From Pleurocapsa sp. MO_226.B13 (GTDB lineage Bacteria; Cyanobacteriota; Cyanobacteriia; Cyanobacteriales; Xenococcaceae): a DNA stretch of 24,352 bases. The notes under the pieces are model-generated. The model was not told the origin of the DNA and searched no databases. It worked only from the letters and a program-made list of their open reading frames with translations. Positions 1-7,884 of this stretch are shown here, in pieces. Location: NCBI GenBank assembly GCA_030064795.1, contig JASJEI010000095.1:1-24352 (forward strand). The letters run 5' to 3'. Positions within the stretch are counted from its first letter, which is position 1; the number at the start of each line of letters is the position of its first letter. The position numbers and the translations under genes are program-made.

Positions 1-3
1 TAA

Positions 4-125
4 TTAAACCGCGTCCAGATAGAAAACTGGAGTTTTCAAATAATTCCTTTTCCCTTTACCCCTTGCCCTTTTACCTAAAAACGAGAAAATCAAAAACTAT
101 GGGTTTCAAAGTAGACGCGGTTTAA
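4..125. repeat. Possible MITE-like element with 12-bp terminal inverted repeats
   Basis: A perfect 12-bp inverted repeat bounds this stretch: TTAAACCGCGTC at 4-15 and its reverse complement at 114-125. Inside lie a small hairpin (GAAAAC at 22-27 with GTTTTC at 32-37) and a pyrimidine-rich tract at about 47-76. There is no open reading frame. Short length, terminal inverted repeats and an AT-rich flank fit a miniature inverted-repeat element. A chance palindrome or a terminator of a gene left of the window is also possible. No target-site duplication can be shown because the left flank is cut off. Confidence 0.35.
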
Positions 126-206
126 CTTATATTTTTTGGCAGAGAAACAAAGATATCCTAAAGAGGAGACTATCTTAATCTGCTTTTAACCTAGAATTGA
201 ACTAAT

Positions 207-225
207 CCGTTTTGATGATAAACGG
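207..225. promoter_or_regulatory. Small hairpin in the leader of the ATPase gene
   Basis: CCGTTT at 207-212 can pair with AAACGG at 220-225 around a 7-nt loop. It ends about 15 nt before the ribosome binding site AAAGGAGAG (241-249) of the downstream ATPase gene. It could be a transcript leader structure or an operator. No known riboswitch or regulator site is recognised. Confidence 0.25.
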
Positions 226-258
226 TAACCAGCCGTTGTTAAAGGAGAGTGTAGCTAT

Positions 259-2478
259 TTGATAAGTTCCCTATCCATAGTCGATCGAGACAAGAACAAA
301 GCCTATCTCTCTGTACCTCATTTGGTGCATCATGTTCCAGGTAGAGTGAGATTTCGCATCTATCGTTTAAAAGACGACTCGGACTATGGAGCCAATCTCA
401 AACAGTTCTTACTGGCTCAACCCGGAATTAATCGTGTGAGAGTCAATCGCTTTGCAGCTTCGATCGCGATTAATTATCGTTACACGGGTGCTTCTGTAGC
501 TGAAATTATCTCTAAGTTAACCGAATTAATTCAACAAGCAGTTAAAACGAATCGTAAGGATGGCAATGTCCACCCTACAGAAGGCGAAAATTGGTCGAGT
601 CTGACCTTACCAGTCTTTACTACTATTGTCAGTTGGTTGAGTAATCAATGGGGATTAGTTTGGTTAAGACCAGTGGCTCTGGCAAGTCTATTAACTGTCA
701 CCTTACCCATCGTTAAAAGGGCTAGTGAAAGTTTGTGGCGCGATCGCAAAATTAATATTGATTGCTTAGATTTACTGGCAGTGAGTTTGAGTTACGGACA
801 GGGAAAACTGGTTACTCCTGCTTTGGTAATTACGCTACATGAATTAGGGGATGTAATACGCGATCGCACTGCCCGTTCGACAGAAAACCAAACCGCCGAT
901 CTCTTGGATGCCATCGGACATTTTGCTTGGGTAATTCGAGAAGGAAAACCCATGCAAATCAAAAGCGATCTGGTGGAAGTAGGAGAAACGGTAATTGTCT
1001 ATCCTGGGGAACAAATTCCTGTAGATGGAGAAATTCTTAAAGGGTTGGCGACAATCGACCAACAGCAACTAACAGGGGAATCAATGCCCATCGTTGCCGA
1101 TGAAGGAACGGTGGTTTATGCTTCGACTTTGGTTCGTTCTGGACAGATTTATCTTCGTGCTGACAGGGTAGGCAAACAAACCCGTGCTGCTGCCAGTCTG
1201 GAACTGTTGCAAAATGCCCCCGTACAGGATACCCGCATGGCAAACTATGCAGCCCAGTTAGCAGACAAGTTAATCTTACCTTCTTTGGCTTTAGCTAGTG
1301 TTGTCTTAGTTATTACTCAAGAACCAGCTAGGGCAGCTTCGATTCTCACTTTGGACTTTGTAACAGGTATTCGCGTTTCCATGCCGACAGCATTTTTAGG
1401 AGCATTAAACCACAATACCCGTCACGGTATTTTAGTTCGCAGCGGACGCACTATCGAACAATTAGCAGAAGTAGATACTGTTGTTTTCGATAAAACGGGA
1501 ACTTTAACCCAGGGACAATTAACCGTGGTCGGAATTCAAACCATACCAGATAGAATGTCTGCCGAACAAGTACTAACCTTAGCTGCTGCTGCCGAACAAA
1601 GGATCGCCCATCCTGTAGCCGAGGCAATTACTAATTATGCTCAAAGCCAGAATCTCAATATTCCTCCTCGTCAAGAATGGAACTATGAAGTTGGCTTAGG
1701 TCTGCGTGCGATTATTGAAGATAAAGAAGTTTTAGTAGGTAGCGATCGCTTTTTAATTCAAGAAGGAATAAGTTTAAAATGCTTAGAACATAAATCCCGT
1801 CCTTTGCGTCACCTTTGCGATCTAGAAGACAAATCTATCACTTCCTCTTGGTTATCCTTGATCTATGTTGCTTGTGATGGTGAGTTACAAGGGATAATTC
1901 AATATGCCGATCCCCTGCGTCCAGAAAGCCATGATTTGATCCAATCTCTCCAAGCATCTGGTCGAGAAATACATTTATTGACGGGAGATAACCCCCAAAG
2001 AGCTAAAATAGTCGCAAAAGAGTTAAATATTCCCTTCGATAAAGTCCATGCCCAAGCTTTTCCCGAACAAAAAGCTGCGATCGTGCGCGATCTCAAGCTG
2101 GCTGGCAAAACTGTTGCCTTTGTCGGGGATGGTCTGAATGATTCGGTAGCCCTTGCCTATGCAGATGTCTCAGTATCTTTTGCCGACGGTTCGGATATTG
2201 CCAGGGAAATAGCTGATGTGGTGTTGATGAATGACGACCTGGCTACCTTAACAGAAGCACTCAAGATCGCTCGGGAAACCAAAAAACTGATCGAGCAAAA
2301 TACGCTGCTAGTGGTTGCTCCCAATTTAATGGCTTTAGGTTTAGCTACTACTGTTGGTTTAAATCCCCTCATCGCTACGGTAGTTCATAACGGTTCGGCG
2401 ATCGCTGCTGGACTAAACAGTCTTCGTCCTCTGGTACAACACCAGTTGGAAGAACAAAGTTACTGGGATTTCCAGTAA
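259..2478 (+). CDS. P1B-like heavy-metal P-type ATPase with HMA_2-like N-terminus, no CPC motif
   Basis: Membrane ATPase expected to move a metal cation using ATP. Residues 20-95 form an HMA_2-like domain with the basic motif HHVPGRVRFR (24-33) instead of the usual CxxC. The P-type core is intact: TGES (272-275), the phosphorylation motif DKTGTLT (411-417), the P1B-type HP pair (451-452), TGDN (575-578) and GDGLND (623-628). Hydrophobic segments lie near 115-150, 170-195, 338-385 and 685-725. The membrane position that carries CPC, SPC or TPC in most P1B pumps reads TGIRVSMP (369-376), with no cysteine, so the transported ion cannot be read from it. The start is TTG, supported by AAAGGAGAG about 10 nt upstream. 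A DUF5132-like gene follows after 31 nt, probably in one operon. Class assignment is sound; the substrate is unknown. Confidence 0.9.
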   Translation: MISSLSIVDRDKNKAYLSVPHLVHHVPGRVRFRIYRLKDDSDYGANLKQFLLAQPGINRVRVNRFAASIAINYRYTGASVAEIISKLTELIQQAVKTNRKDGNVHPTEGENWSSLTLPVFTTIVSWLSNQWGLVWLRPVALASLLTVTLPIVKRASESLWRDRKINIDCLDLLAVSLSYGQGKLVTPALVITLHELGDVIRDRTARSTENQTADLLDAIGHFAWVIREGKPMQIKSDLVEVGETVIVYPGEQIPVDGEILKGLATIDQQQLTGESMPIVADEGTVVYASTLVRSGQIYLRADRVGKQTRAAASLELLQNAPVQDTRMANYAAQLADKLILPSLALASVVLVITQEPARAASILTLDFVTGIRVSMPTAFLGALNHNTRHGILVRSGRTIEQLAEVDTVVFDKTGTLTQGQLTVVGIQTIPDRMSAEQVLTLAAAAEQRIAHPVAEAITNYAQSQNLNIPPRQEWNYEVGLGLRAIIEDKEVLVGSDRFLIQEGISLKCLEHKSRPLRHLCDLEDKSITSSWLSLIYVACDGELQGIIQYADPLRPESHDLIQSLQASGREIHLLTGDNPQRAKIVAKELNIPFDKVHAQAFPEQKAAIVRDLKLAGKTVAFVGDGLNDSVALAYADVSVSFADGSDIAREIADVVLMNDDLATLTEALKIARETKKLIEQNTLLVVAPNLMALGLATTVGLNPLIATVVHNGSAIAAGLNSLRPLVQHQLEEQSYWDFQ

Positions 2479-2509
2479 GATCGATAAATTTTAGAAAAAA
2501 AATAGCAAT

Positions 2510-2845
2510 ATGGCACAAATGCAACAATTAGGAAATTCTGTCCTCAACCAAGTTAAAAATGCTTACATCAATCATCCCCTGAAAACTATAGCCATTGGAG
2601 TAGGAGTAGCCATTGTCGCCCCAACAGTATTACCTCTTGCCAAACCCATTGCTAAGGCAGCAATCAAAGGCGGTGTCAGCCTCTATGAAAAAACCAAAGG
2701 TGCGATCGCCGAAACAGGGGAAGTAATCGGCGATATTGTTGCCGAAGCTAAAGCGGAAGTAGCAGCCGAACAGGCTGAAAAAGCAAGTGTAGCAGCGGGT
2801 TTAATCGCTGCCTCTACTACAAATACAGATACTCAGGACAACTGA
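2510..2845 (+). CDS. Small DUF5132-like membrane-associated protein
   Basis: A 111-residue protein of unknown function. A glycine/alanine/valine-rich hydrophobic stretch spans about residues 26-50 (GVGVAIVAPTVLPLAKPIAK). An amphipathic, alanine- and glutamate-rich helical region follows (about 60-95), then a Thr/Asn/Asp tail. This resembles the DUF5132 family as I remember it. It starts 31 nt after the ATPase stop, so it is probably cotranscribed and may act at the same membrane. No clear Shine-Dalgarno sequence precedes the ATG. A paralogue lies on the opposite strand at 3157-3483, and the 3' end of this gene is duplicated at 3091-3191. Role in metal handling is inferred only from context. 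Confidence 0.75.
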   Translation: MAQMQQLGNSVLNQVKNAYINHPLKTIAIGVGVAIVAPTVLPLAKPIAKAAIKGGVSLYEKTKGAIAETGEVIGDIVAEAKAEVAAEQAEKASVAAGLIAASTTNTDTQDN

Positions 2846-2867
2846 TCGGTTAATTGTTTTGAGCTAG
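2768..2867 (+). repeat. Copy 1 of a duplicated DUF5132-like gene tail
   Basis: The last ~75 nt of the small gene plus 22 nt after its stop recur at 3091-3191 in the same orientation. The final 39 bp (2829-2867 and 3153-3191) are identical, crossing the stop codon. The rest matches with scattered substitutions and one inserted base. Confidence 0.85.
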
Positions 2868-2889
2868 TCTGATTACCAAGAATACACAG

Positions 2890-2980
2890 TAAGGGTGTAA
2901 GGGAGTAACCGTTCACTTCCCCCCTACCCTTCAACGATAAATTAGGAGTTTCAGCAATTTTTTAGGGGGGGGGAGTGAAT
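2890..2980. other. Low-complexity spacer with a G9 run and imperfect hairpin
   Basis: AAGGGT near 2891 can pair with ACCCTT near 2926 to make an imperfect stem around the purine/pyrimidine-rich stretch. This might be a terminator for the ATPase/DUF5132-like pair. Downstream is an uninterrupted run of nine G at 2965-2973, preceded by six T. No reading frame is evident here. Confidence 0.35.
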
Positions 2981-3090
2981 AATTACAGTAAGGGACCCAG
3001 TAGGTATGAGAAGCGTATAAGGAAGGAGCTGTCCCTAACTTAACAAAGTCCTCTAGTGCTGCACTCGGGAAAATTGGTAGCTTATTACTC

Positions 3091-3191
3091 GAACAAGCTA
3101 AAAAAGATAAGTGTTGCAGCAGGTTTAATCGCTACACCTAATACAAATCAAAATACTCAGGACAACTGATCGGTTAATTGTTTTGAGCTAG
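3091..3191 (+). pseudogene. Decayed duplicate of the DUF5132-like gene 3' end
   Basis: This 101-bp stretch repeats 2768-2867, which covers the tail of the plus-strand DUF5132-like gene, its stop codon and 22 nt beyond. One extra base near 3108 shifts the frame, and no upstream part of the gene is present, so it is a broken fragment. Its right half overlaps the end of the opposite-strand gene at 3157-3483, whose last residues and stop codon are read from the antisense of this copy. Confidence 0.8.
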
Positions 3192-3483
3192 CCCGATCGC
3201 CATTATTTTGACTGGCGATCGCTGCTTGTTGCCAGATTTTAGTTAATTCAGTGCTTGAATAGTTAACTGGTAATGCCGTACTTTCTCGATAAAGAAATAA
3301 ACTATTTTTAATCGCTGTCTTGAGGAAAGGTTTGCCTAATTTTGTTACCGCAGGCACAAGGAGAGAAGTTACTGCGATCGCGCTTAATCCTGCTAAGGCG
3401 ATAGGATGGTTCTCGTGACCATCTTCGATGATTTCTTTCAGATGAAACGAAAGTACGGACTTATCCCAATGAATTAATGACAT
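3157..3483 (-). CDS. DUF5132-like paralogue, small membrane-associated protein
   Basis: A 108-residue protein related to the plus-strand protein at 2510-2845. Both have an HP pair just before a hydrophobic segment, then a KP dipeptide, an AIK motif and an LY dipeptide at matching spacing (here HP 26-27, KP 51-52, AIK 57-59, LY 64-65). I chose the ATG at 3483 because GAGGAGG lies just upstream. A TTG five codons earlier would sit inside that ribosome binding site. The last ten residues and the TGA are antisense to the duplicated tail at 3153-3191, so the present C-terminus was probably replaced or extended by that insertion. Convergent with its paralogue. Function unknown. Confidence 0.7.
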   Translation of the reverse strand: MSLIHWDKSVLSFHLKEIIEDGHENHPIALAGLSAIAVTSLLVPAVTKLGKPFLKTAIKNSLFLYRESTALPVNYSSTELTKIWQQAAIASQNNGDRASSKQLTDQLS

Positions 3484-3960
3484 AATTTTCCTCCTCAAGA
3501 GCGATCTAGACTAAGAGTTAGAGTAGTATTTACGTAATTGGAGTACAAGCTATTTTTCCCGTTCTGAAAAAATTTATAGTCGCTATTTAGGGATTGCTGA
3601 AAAAGTAATTGCAAAAATTGACAATAATTAACTTATTTAAATGAGAAATTTTTTCTATTATTCAATATCTTTTAATATTAGCATGGTCTAAAAGCTGTTT
3701 TACAAGCACTAAGAACTAATAATTCTATCGGAAGTTGGTTATTTCTCTGGCGTAGCAAGCGATCAAATTCATTGACGTTGATGCGATCGCCCCAAGTCAA
3801 AATACAAGTATCTTCTGCATTAGAACTAAACTGACCGTGGGTTGCCAATTATTTATACTTTTAGGTTGAATAGAAATATTTTTATAGAAAAAAGGTACTA
3901 TTAAAGCGACGCTCGGCTTTTCTCTACTAAAATACTCACAACTTTTCACTCTGAAAACCA
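3484..3960. other. Spacer between divergent genes, holding a CHAT remnant
   Basis: AT-rich spacer that should contain the promoters of the minus-strand DUF5132-like gene and the plus-strand deaminase. The only recognisable content is the CHAT-domain fragment at 3678-3848. No convincing sigma-70 promoter pair, tRNA or terminator stands out. Confidence 0.5.
3678..3848 (-). pseudogene. CHAT-domain protease fragment (remnant)
   Basis: The minus strand translates without interruption for 56 codons and ends in TAA. It begins ATHGQFSSNAEDT and includes LTWGDRINV and IELLVLSACKTA. This is the C-terminal signature of CHAT (caspase-like) domains, where the His of the ATHG motif and the Cys of LSAC are the catalytic pair. 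Both residues survive. An in-frame TAA lies directly upstream, there is no start codon with a ribosome binding site, and the sequence after the catalytic Cys is lost. It is therefore a relic of a much longer gene. CHAT proteins are abundant in cyanobacteria, often with TPR or haemagglutinin modules. Origin by deletion or transposition cannot be told apart here. Confidence 0.7.
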
Positions 3961-5322
3961 ATGCCTACCTTACTAATAAAAAATATCCACACCCTAGTAA
4001 CAATGGACGAGGGAAGACGAGAAATTCGTCACGGTGCGTTATTAATAAGGGACAACGTAATCGAACAAGTAGGCACAACCGCAGAATTATCCGATACTGC
4101 TGATGAAATATTAGATTTAGAAGATCGCCATCTTGTCTTACCTGGATTAGTCAACACCCATCATCACTTCTTTCAGAATCTAACCCGTGTAACTCCCGCA
4201 GGACAAAATGGCGATTTGTTTCAATGGCTGACGGCCCATTATCCTTTGTGGTCTAATTTAACAGGGGAGGGGATGTATTATAGTTCCCAGTTGGCAGCAG
4301 CAGAATTAATTTTGTCGGGTTGTACTACCTCTAGCGATCATCACTATCTGTTTCCTAATGATTGCACCCTCGACGAACAAATTCGGGCTGTGGGGGATAT
4401 TGGCTTGAGGTTTCATGCCAGTCGGGGTAGTATGAGCGTGGGAAAAAGTAAAGGTGGTTTGCCTCCAGATTCTCTGGTTGAAAAGGAAGCAGATATTTTA
4501 CAAGATTCTCAAAGACTGATCGAGCAATATCACAACAACGATCGCTATTCTATGTTACGGATAGTTCTTGCTCCCTGTTCGCCGTTTTCCGTTTCTCAAG
4601 ACCTAATGCGGGAGTCAGCAGCAATGGCGCGCAGTTATCCTGGAGTCAGACTGCATACCCATCTAGCAGAAACTACAGGGGATGTAGAATATAGTCTTTC
4701 GCAGTTTAATTTAATTCCTGGAGACTATGCCGAATCTGTCGGCTGGTTGGGGGATGATGTTTGGCACGCTCATTGTGTTAAATTAAGCGATCGCGCGATC
4801 GGGCTTTTTGGACAAACTGGTACGGGAGTGGCACACTGCCCCTGTAGTAATATGCGTTTGGCTAGCGGTATTGCACCCATTCGTAAAATGCTCAATGCCA
4901 ATGTTCCCGTCGGCTTAGGGGTAGATGGTGCTGCTTCTAACGATGCCACCAACCTGTTCCACGAAGCTCGCCAAGCTTTCTTACTCGCTCGTGTTAGAGA
5001 TGAAGATGCTGCGGTAATGACTGCCCGCAATGCCTTAGAAATTGCCACTAGAGGCGGTGCGAAAGTTTTAGGTAGAGACGATATTGGTTATCTTGCCCCT
5101 GGTATGGCAGCAGATTTTATTGCGATTAATTTAGATAAGCCTGGTTTTGTCGGCACACAACAAGACCCTGTAGCAGCTATGATTTATTGTCAAACTGATT
5201 ATGTGGACTACAGTTTTATTAACGGTAAAAAAGTAGTCGCAGGCGGAAAAATAACTACTATAGAGTTCAGGGATTTATTAGAGAAAGCCAATCAAATGGC
5301 AGTTAAATTAATTGAAGAATAA
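3961..5322 (+). CDS. 8-oxoguanine deaminase-like amidohydrolase
   Basis: Cytosolic metal-dependent amidohydrolase of the COG0402 deaminase group (453 aa), best fitting 8-oxoguanine deaminase, which turns the oxidised base into urate and ammonia. Visible active-site features are HxH (H67, H69) after a beta strand, the HLAET motif (H234 as ligand, E237 as general acid/base), the HAH motif (H269, H271) and the catalytic/ligand Asp in GVDGAASND (D322). N- and C-terminal beta-sandwich parts frame the barrel. The ATG at 3961 directly continues the family N-terminus; no strong ribosome binding site is seen. Other COG0402 members (triazine hydrolases, guanine or S-adenosylhomocysteine deaminases) are close relatives, so exact substrate remains likely rather than certain. 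Confidence 0.8.
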   Translation: MPTLLIKNIHTLVTMDEGRREIRHGALLIRDNVIEQVGTTAELSDTADEILDLEDRHLVLPGLVNTHHHFFQNLTRVTPAGQNGDLFQWLTAHYPLWSNLTGEGMYYSSQLAAAELILSGCTTSSDHHYLFPNDCTLDEQIRAVGDIGLRFHASRGSMSVGKSKGGLPPDSLVEKEADILQDSQRLIEQYHNNDRYSMLRIVLAPCSPFSVSQDLMRESAAMARSYPGVRLHTHLAETTGDVEYSLSQFNLIPGDYAESVGWLGDDVWHAHCVKLSDRAIGLFGQTGTGVAHCPCSNMRLASGIAPIRKMLNANVPVGLGVDGAASNDATNLFHEARQAFLLARVRDEDAAVMTARNALEIATRGGAKVLGRDDIGYLAPGMAADFIAINLDKPGFVGTQQDPVAAMIYCQTDYVDYSFINGKKVVAGGKITTIEFRDLLEKANQMAVKLIEE

Positions 5323-5354
5323 GGATAAACAGGAGAAATTTAGATAGTTAGTTT

Positions 5355-5405
5355 TCTGATGCTCCCCCTAACTCCTCGTTCCTCCTTCCTTATTCCTTAA
5401 TCCTT
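5355..5405. other. Pyrimidine-rich spacer between convergent genes
   Basis: The gap between the deaminase stop and the rhomboid stop is nearly all C and T on the plus strand, built from degenerate TCCTT/CTCC units. Similar tracts occur at 47-76, 2917-2930 and 18108-18127. No stem-loop terminator is evident. Confidence 0.35.
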
Positions 5406-6125
5406 CTATTCAATAGCTGATGGCTGGTTATTATTGTTATCAAAAAGCCCCAACATTGGGCCTAAAATCGCCCCAAAAATAAACCCACCAGCGTGGGCCC
5501 AATATGCCACACCACCGCTTTGCATTCCAACACTAGCTTGAACTTCAAATGAGGCAATACCATTAAAAGCTTGTTCGAGAAACCAAAAACCGAGAAAATA
5601 TACCGCAGGAATTCTAAATATAGGAAAGAAAAATCCCAAAGGTACGAGGGTGACAATTCTAGCTTGGGGAAACTTTAAAATATATGCTCCCATAACTCCT
5701 GCGATCGCGCCACTAGCACCCAAAGAAGGTACATCAGACATTGCCGAGAAAAACCACTGGGATAATCCTGCTAAAATTCCACAGGATAAATAGAACAAGA
5801 GATATTTGAGACTTCCTAGCTGTTCTTCTATATTGTTACCAAAGATGTAAAGGAACAACATATTAAACCCAACGTGAGCAAAACCCGCATGAAGAAATTG
5901 AGAAGTAACCAGAGTAGCTAATTCTGGTACACCTTGGTTGATGGCAATACCGTTCATACTGGCGGTTAATTCTTGAGGAACAATAGCAAATAGATGAAAA
6001 AAGATATCTAGCTGATTGGGATTTAAATTTAATTCGTAGACAAAAGCCAGAATATTAATGGCGATTAATATGTAGGTTACATAAGGAGTAATCTTAATCG
6101 GATTTTCATCCTTTAGAGGTATCAT
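5406..6125 (-). CDS. Rhomboid family intramembrane serine protease
   Basis: A 239-residue polytopic membrane protein that should cleave membrane-spanning substrates within the bilayer. The catalytic serine is in GASGA (S138) and the catalytic histidine in WAHAGGF (H211), each inside a predicted membrane helix. The family pattern of histidines and asparagine before the core (H79, H84, N88 in HAGFAHVGFN) is also present. Both dyad residues are intact, so it should be active. The N-terminal MIPLKDENPI is typical of bacterial and plastid rhomboids of this length. Convergent with the deaminase gene. Substrate unknown. Confidence 0.92.
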   Translation of the reverse strand: MIPLKDENPIKITPYVTYILIAINILAFVYELNLNPNQLDIFFHLFAIVPQELTASMNGIAINQGVPELATLVTSQFLHAGFAHVGFNMLFLYIFGNNIEEQLGSLKYLLFYLSCGILAGLSQWFFSAMSDVPSLGASGAIAGVMGAYILKFPQARIVTLVPLGFFFPIFRIPAVYFLGFWFLEQAFNGIASFEVQASVGMQSGGVAYWAHAGGFIFGAILGPMLGLFDNNNNQPSAIE

Positions 6126-6431
6126 GAGCTTGTTTCTTGTTTATAGTATTTAGTAAAGTTTTAATCTATTCAGCCCCATAGTTTAGAATAAACTTTACTC
6201 CTTGGTCATCTGTCTTAAGATACGGTTGTCAACAAAAAATTAAACTGCATCTATATTGGAACTTGCAGTGCGACCCTATTTTCAGGTTTCATATTGTTCA
6301 ACGAAAAGTATTGTAATTAGTGTCCTAATACAACTACGCATTACTATACATCTTGTATCAAACAATATTTCTATCTTTTTTTAAAAATTCTTCCCAGAAA
6401 AACTCAATCGTAACGGGTGTAACCCATTCTT
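6126..6431. other. AT-rich spacer between rhomboid and ictB genes
   Basis: No gene is seen. TTGTAATTAG at 6311-6320 can pair with CTAATACAA at 6325-6333 (one bulge), and GGGT/ACCC form a tiny stem near 6415-6425 just after the ictB stop. Either might help end ictB transcription, but neither has a clean T-tract on the minus strand. Confidence 0.3.
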
Positions 6432-7811
6432 TTAGTTTGAGTTGGCATCAAAGCGATAATCGTTGTAAAAGCTGGCGATAATTGCCAACAATAGCCACCA
6501 AATAGTATTAATTTGGGGACGATACCAAACCGTATCTACCAAGCCGTGAAAACCCAAACTGGCGGTAGCAGCGATCGCACCAATTAGATAGATTCCTCTT
6601 ACATTTCTACTCTGGCGCAAGCGGGTAAGTTGTTTGATTCCCCGATCGATGGTGACGGTAATTAACCACAAAAAACAAACAAAGCCAATGTAGCCCATTT
6701 CGACGATGTGTTCTAAATAGACAGAATAGGCACTCAAAGCAGGATAGCGGGGGTTCATGTAGCGGGGATAGATTTGGTTAAAAGCATCGTTTCCTGGGCC
6801 AATACCAAGCAAGGGATAGTCTTTGATAATCTTAAAACAGGCTTCCCAAACGTTGATCCGAAAATTATTACTGCTGTCTTCTCTGCCTGCAAAAATACTC
6901 AACAGCCTCAAGCGTAAAGGCTCGACAGAAATAAAAGCGACGATAAATAACCCTGCCAAACCACCAAACACCAATGGCAATAACCAAACTTGCCAAAAAC
7001 GGGGTAAATATTTTTGCCACCAAAAATAAAACAACAACAACAGTACCCCAATCAATACCGCCATCGCCAACCAAGCACCACGACTATCGGTAAAATACAA
7101 ACAGGCAGAATTCATGATTACCATCATCCCCGCTAGGGTTTTTTGAATCCAACCACGCCAAATAAAAACTGCTGCTAGACTAAGAGCGATCGCGGGTAAT
7201 AAATATCCTCCTAATAAATTGGGATTACCTAAATAACTATATACCCTCGTATCATTGGCTAAAGCTGAATTGGGGTCGTTCCAAGTTGCCAACTGCTGCA
7301 CTCCAAAAAACTCTTGGCGTACACCGTAACAGCTCACTACTAACGAGGTTAATAAATAACTAGTAATAATCCAGTTAAATAGTTTTGGCGATCGCAATAT
7401 TTGAGCAGCCAAGGCAAATAAAACTAAATATAAAGTTAAAGTTACCCAACCATTCAAGGCTGCGGATTTGACTGGAGAAAAAGCGGTGGCAATAGTAGCC
7501 ACACACCAGTACGAAAAAACTACAATATGAATCGGCGTGATGCTTACTGCTTCTGAGGTGGAAATCGTGGTTAAAAACCAGTAAGCAGCAACAGCAACCA
7601 GTAAAACACCAATCAAAGAAGTAGAAACATAAGGCGCGAGTAAAAAAACCAGGCTAATTAAACAAGCTCCAATTGCCTCCGACCATTGTAATAACCAACT
7701 TCCCTGTCGCCAGTCAGACAACCAACCAACTGCACGATAAAGATAGCTGCCTTTTTGCCACTGAAGCATTTGTGCTTTTGAAAGCATAATGGTTGACCAA
7801 GCGGTTTTCAT
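6432..7811 (-). CDS. ictB: IctB family membrane protein (O-antigen ligase/Wzy fold)
   Basis: A 459-residue polytopic membrane protein matching cyanobacterial IctB. Recognisable conserved stretches are LLQWSEA near the N-terminus, YSYLGNPNLLGGY, GREDSSNNFRINVWEA, LLGIGPGNDAFNQIYP and LSAYSVYLE. About ten hydrophobic helices are visible. The long loop between late helices is the part shared with O-antigen ligases. IctB was first linked to inorganic-carbon accumulation, but the fold is that of glycan ligases/polymerases, so its biochemical role is disputed. The ATG at 7811 is used here; a second ATG eight codons later gives a start closer to known IctB proteins. Confidence 0.88.
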   Translation of the reverse strand: MKTAWSTIMLSKAQMLQWQKGSYLYRAVGWLSDWRQGSWLLQWSEAIGACLISLVFLLAPYVSTSLIGVLLVAVAAYWFLTTISTSEAVSITPIHIVVFSYWCVATIATAFSPVKSAALNGWVTLTLYLVLFALAAQILRSPKLFNWIITSYLLTSLVVSCYGVRQEFFGVQQLATWNDPNSALANDTRVYSYLGNPNLLGGYLLPAIALSLAAVFIWRGWIQKTLAGMMVIMNSACLYFTDSRGAWLAMAVLIGVLLLLFYFWWQKYLPRFWQVWLLPLVFGGLAGLFIVAFISVEPLRLRLLSIFAGREDSSNNFRINVWEACFKIIKDYPLLGIGPGNDAFNQIYPRYMNPRYPALSAYSVYLEHIVEMGYIGFVCFLWLITVTIDRGIKQLTRLRQSRNVRGIYLIGAIAATASLGFHGLVDTVWYRPQINTIWWLLLAIIASFYNDYRFDANSN

Positions 7812-7884
7812 GAATAGATGCTGAATTAAACATTCCTATCCTAAACCAATAATCCACCAGTCATAAATTGCGATCGCTCGACGC

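Noticed and set aside
3590..3640. The string AGGGATTGCTGAAAAAG as a possible insertion-sequence end.
   Set aside because: It reminded me of transposon termini, but no matching opposite end or target duplication was found in the window.
4770..5048. A 92-codon minus-strand frame inside the deaminase gene, and similar antisense frames inside other genes.
   Set aside because: They lie wholly within well-supported genes, lack ribosome binding sites and encode no recognisable domains.
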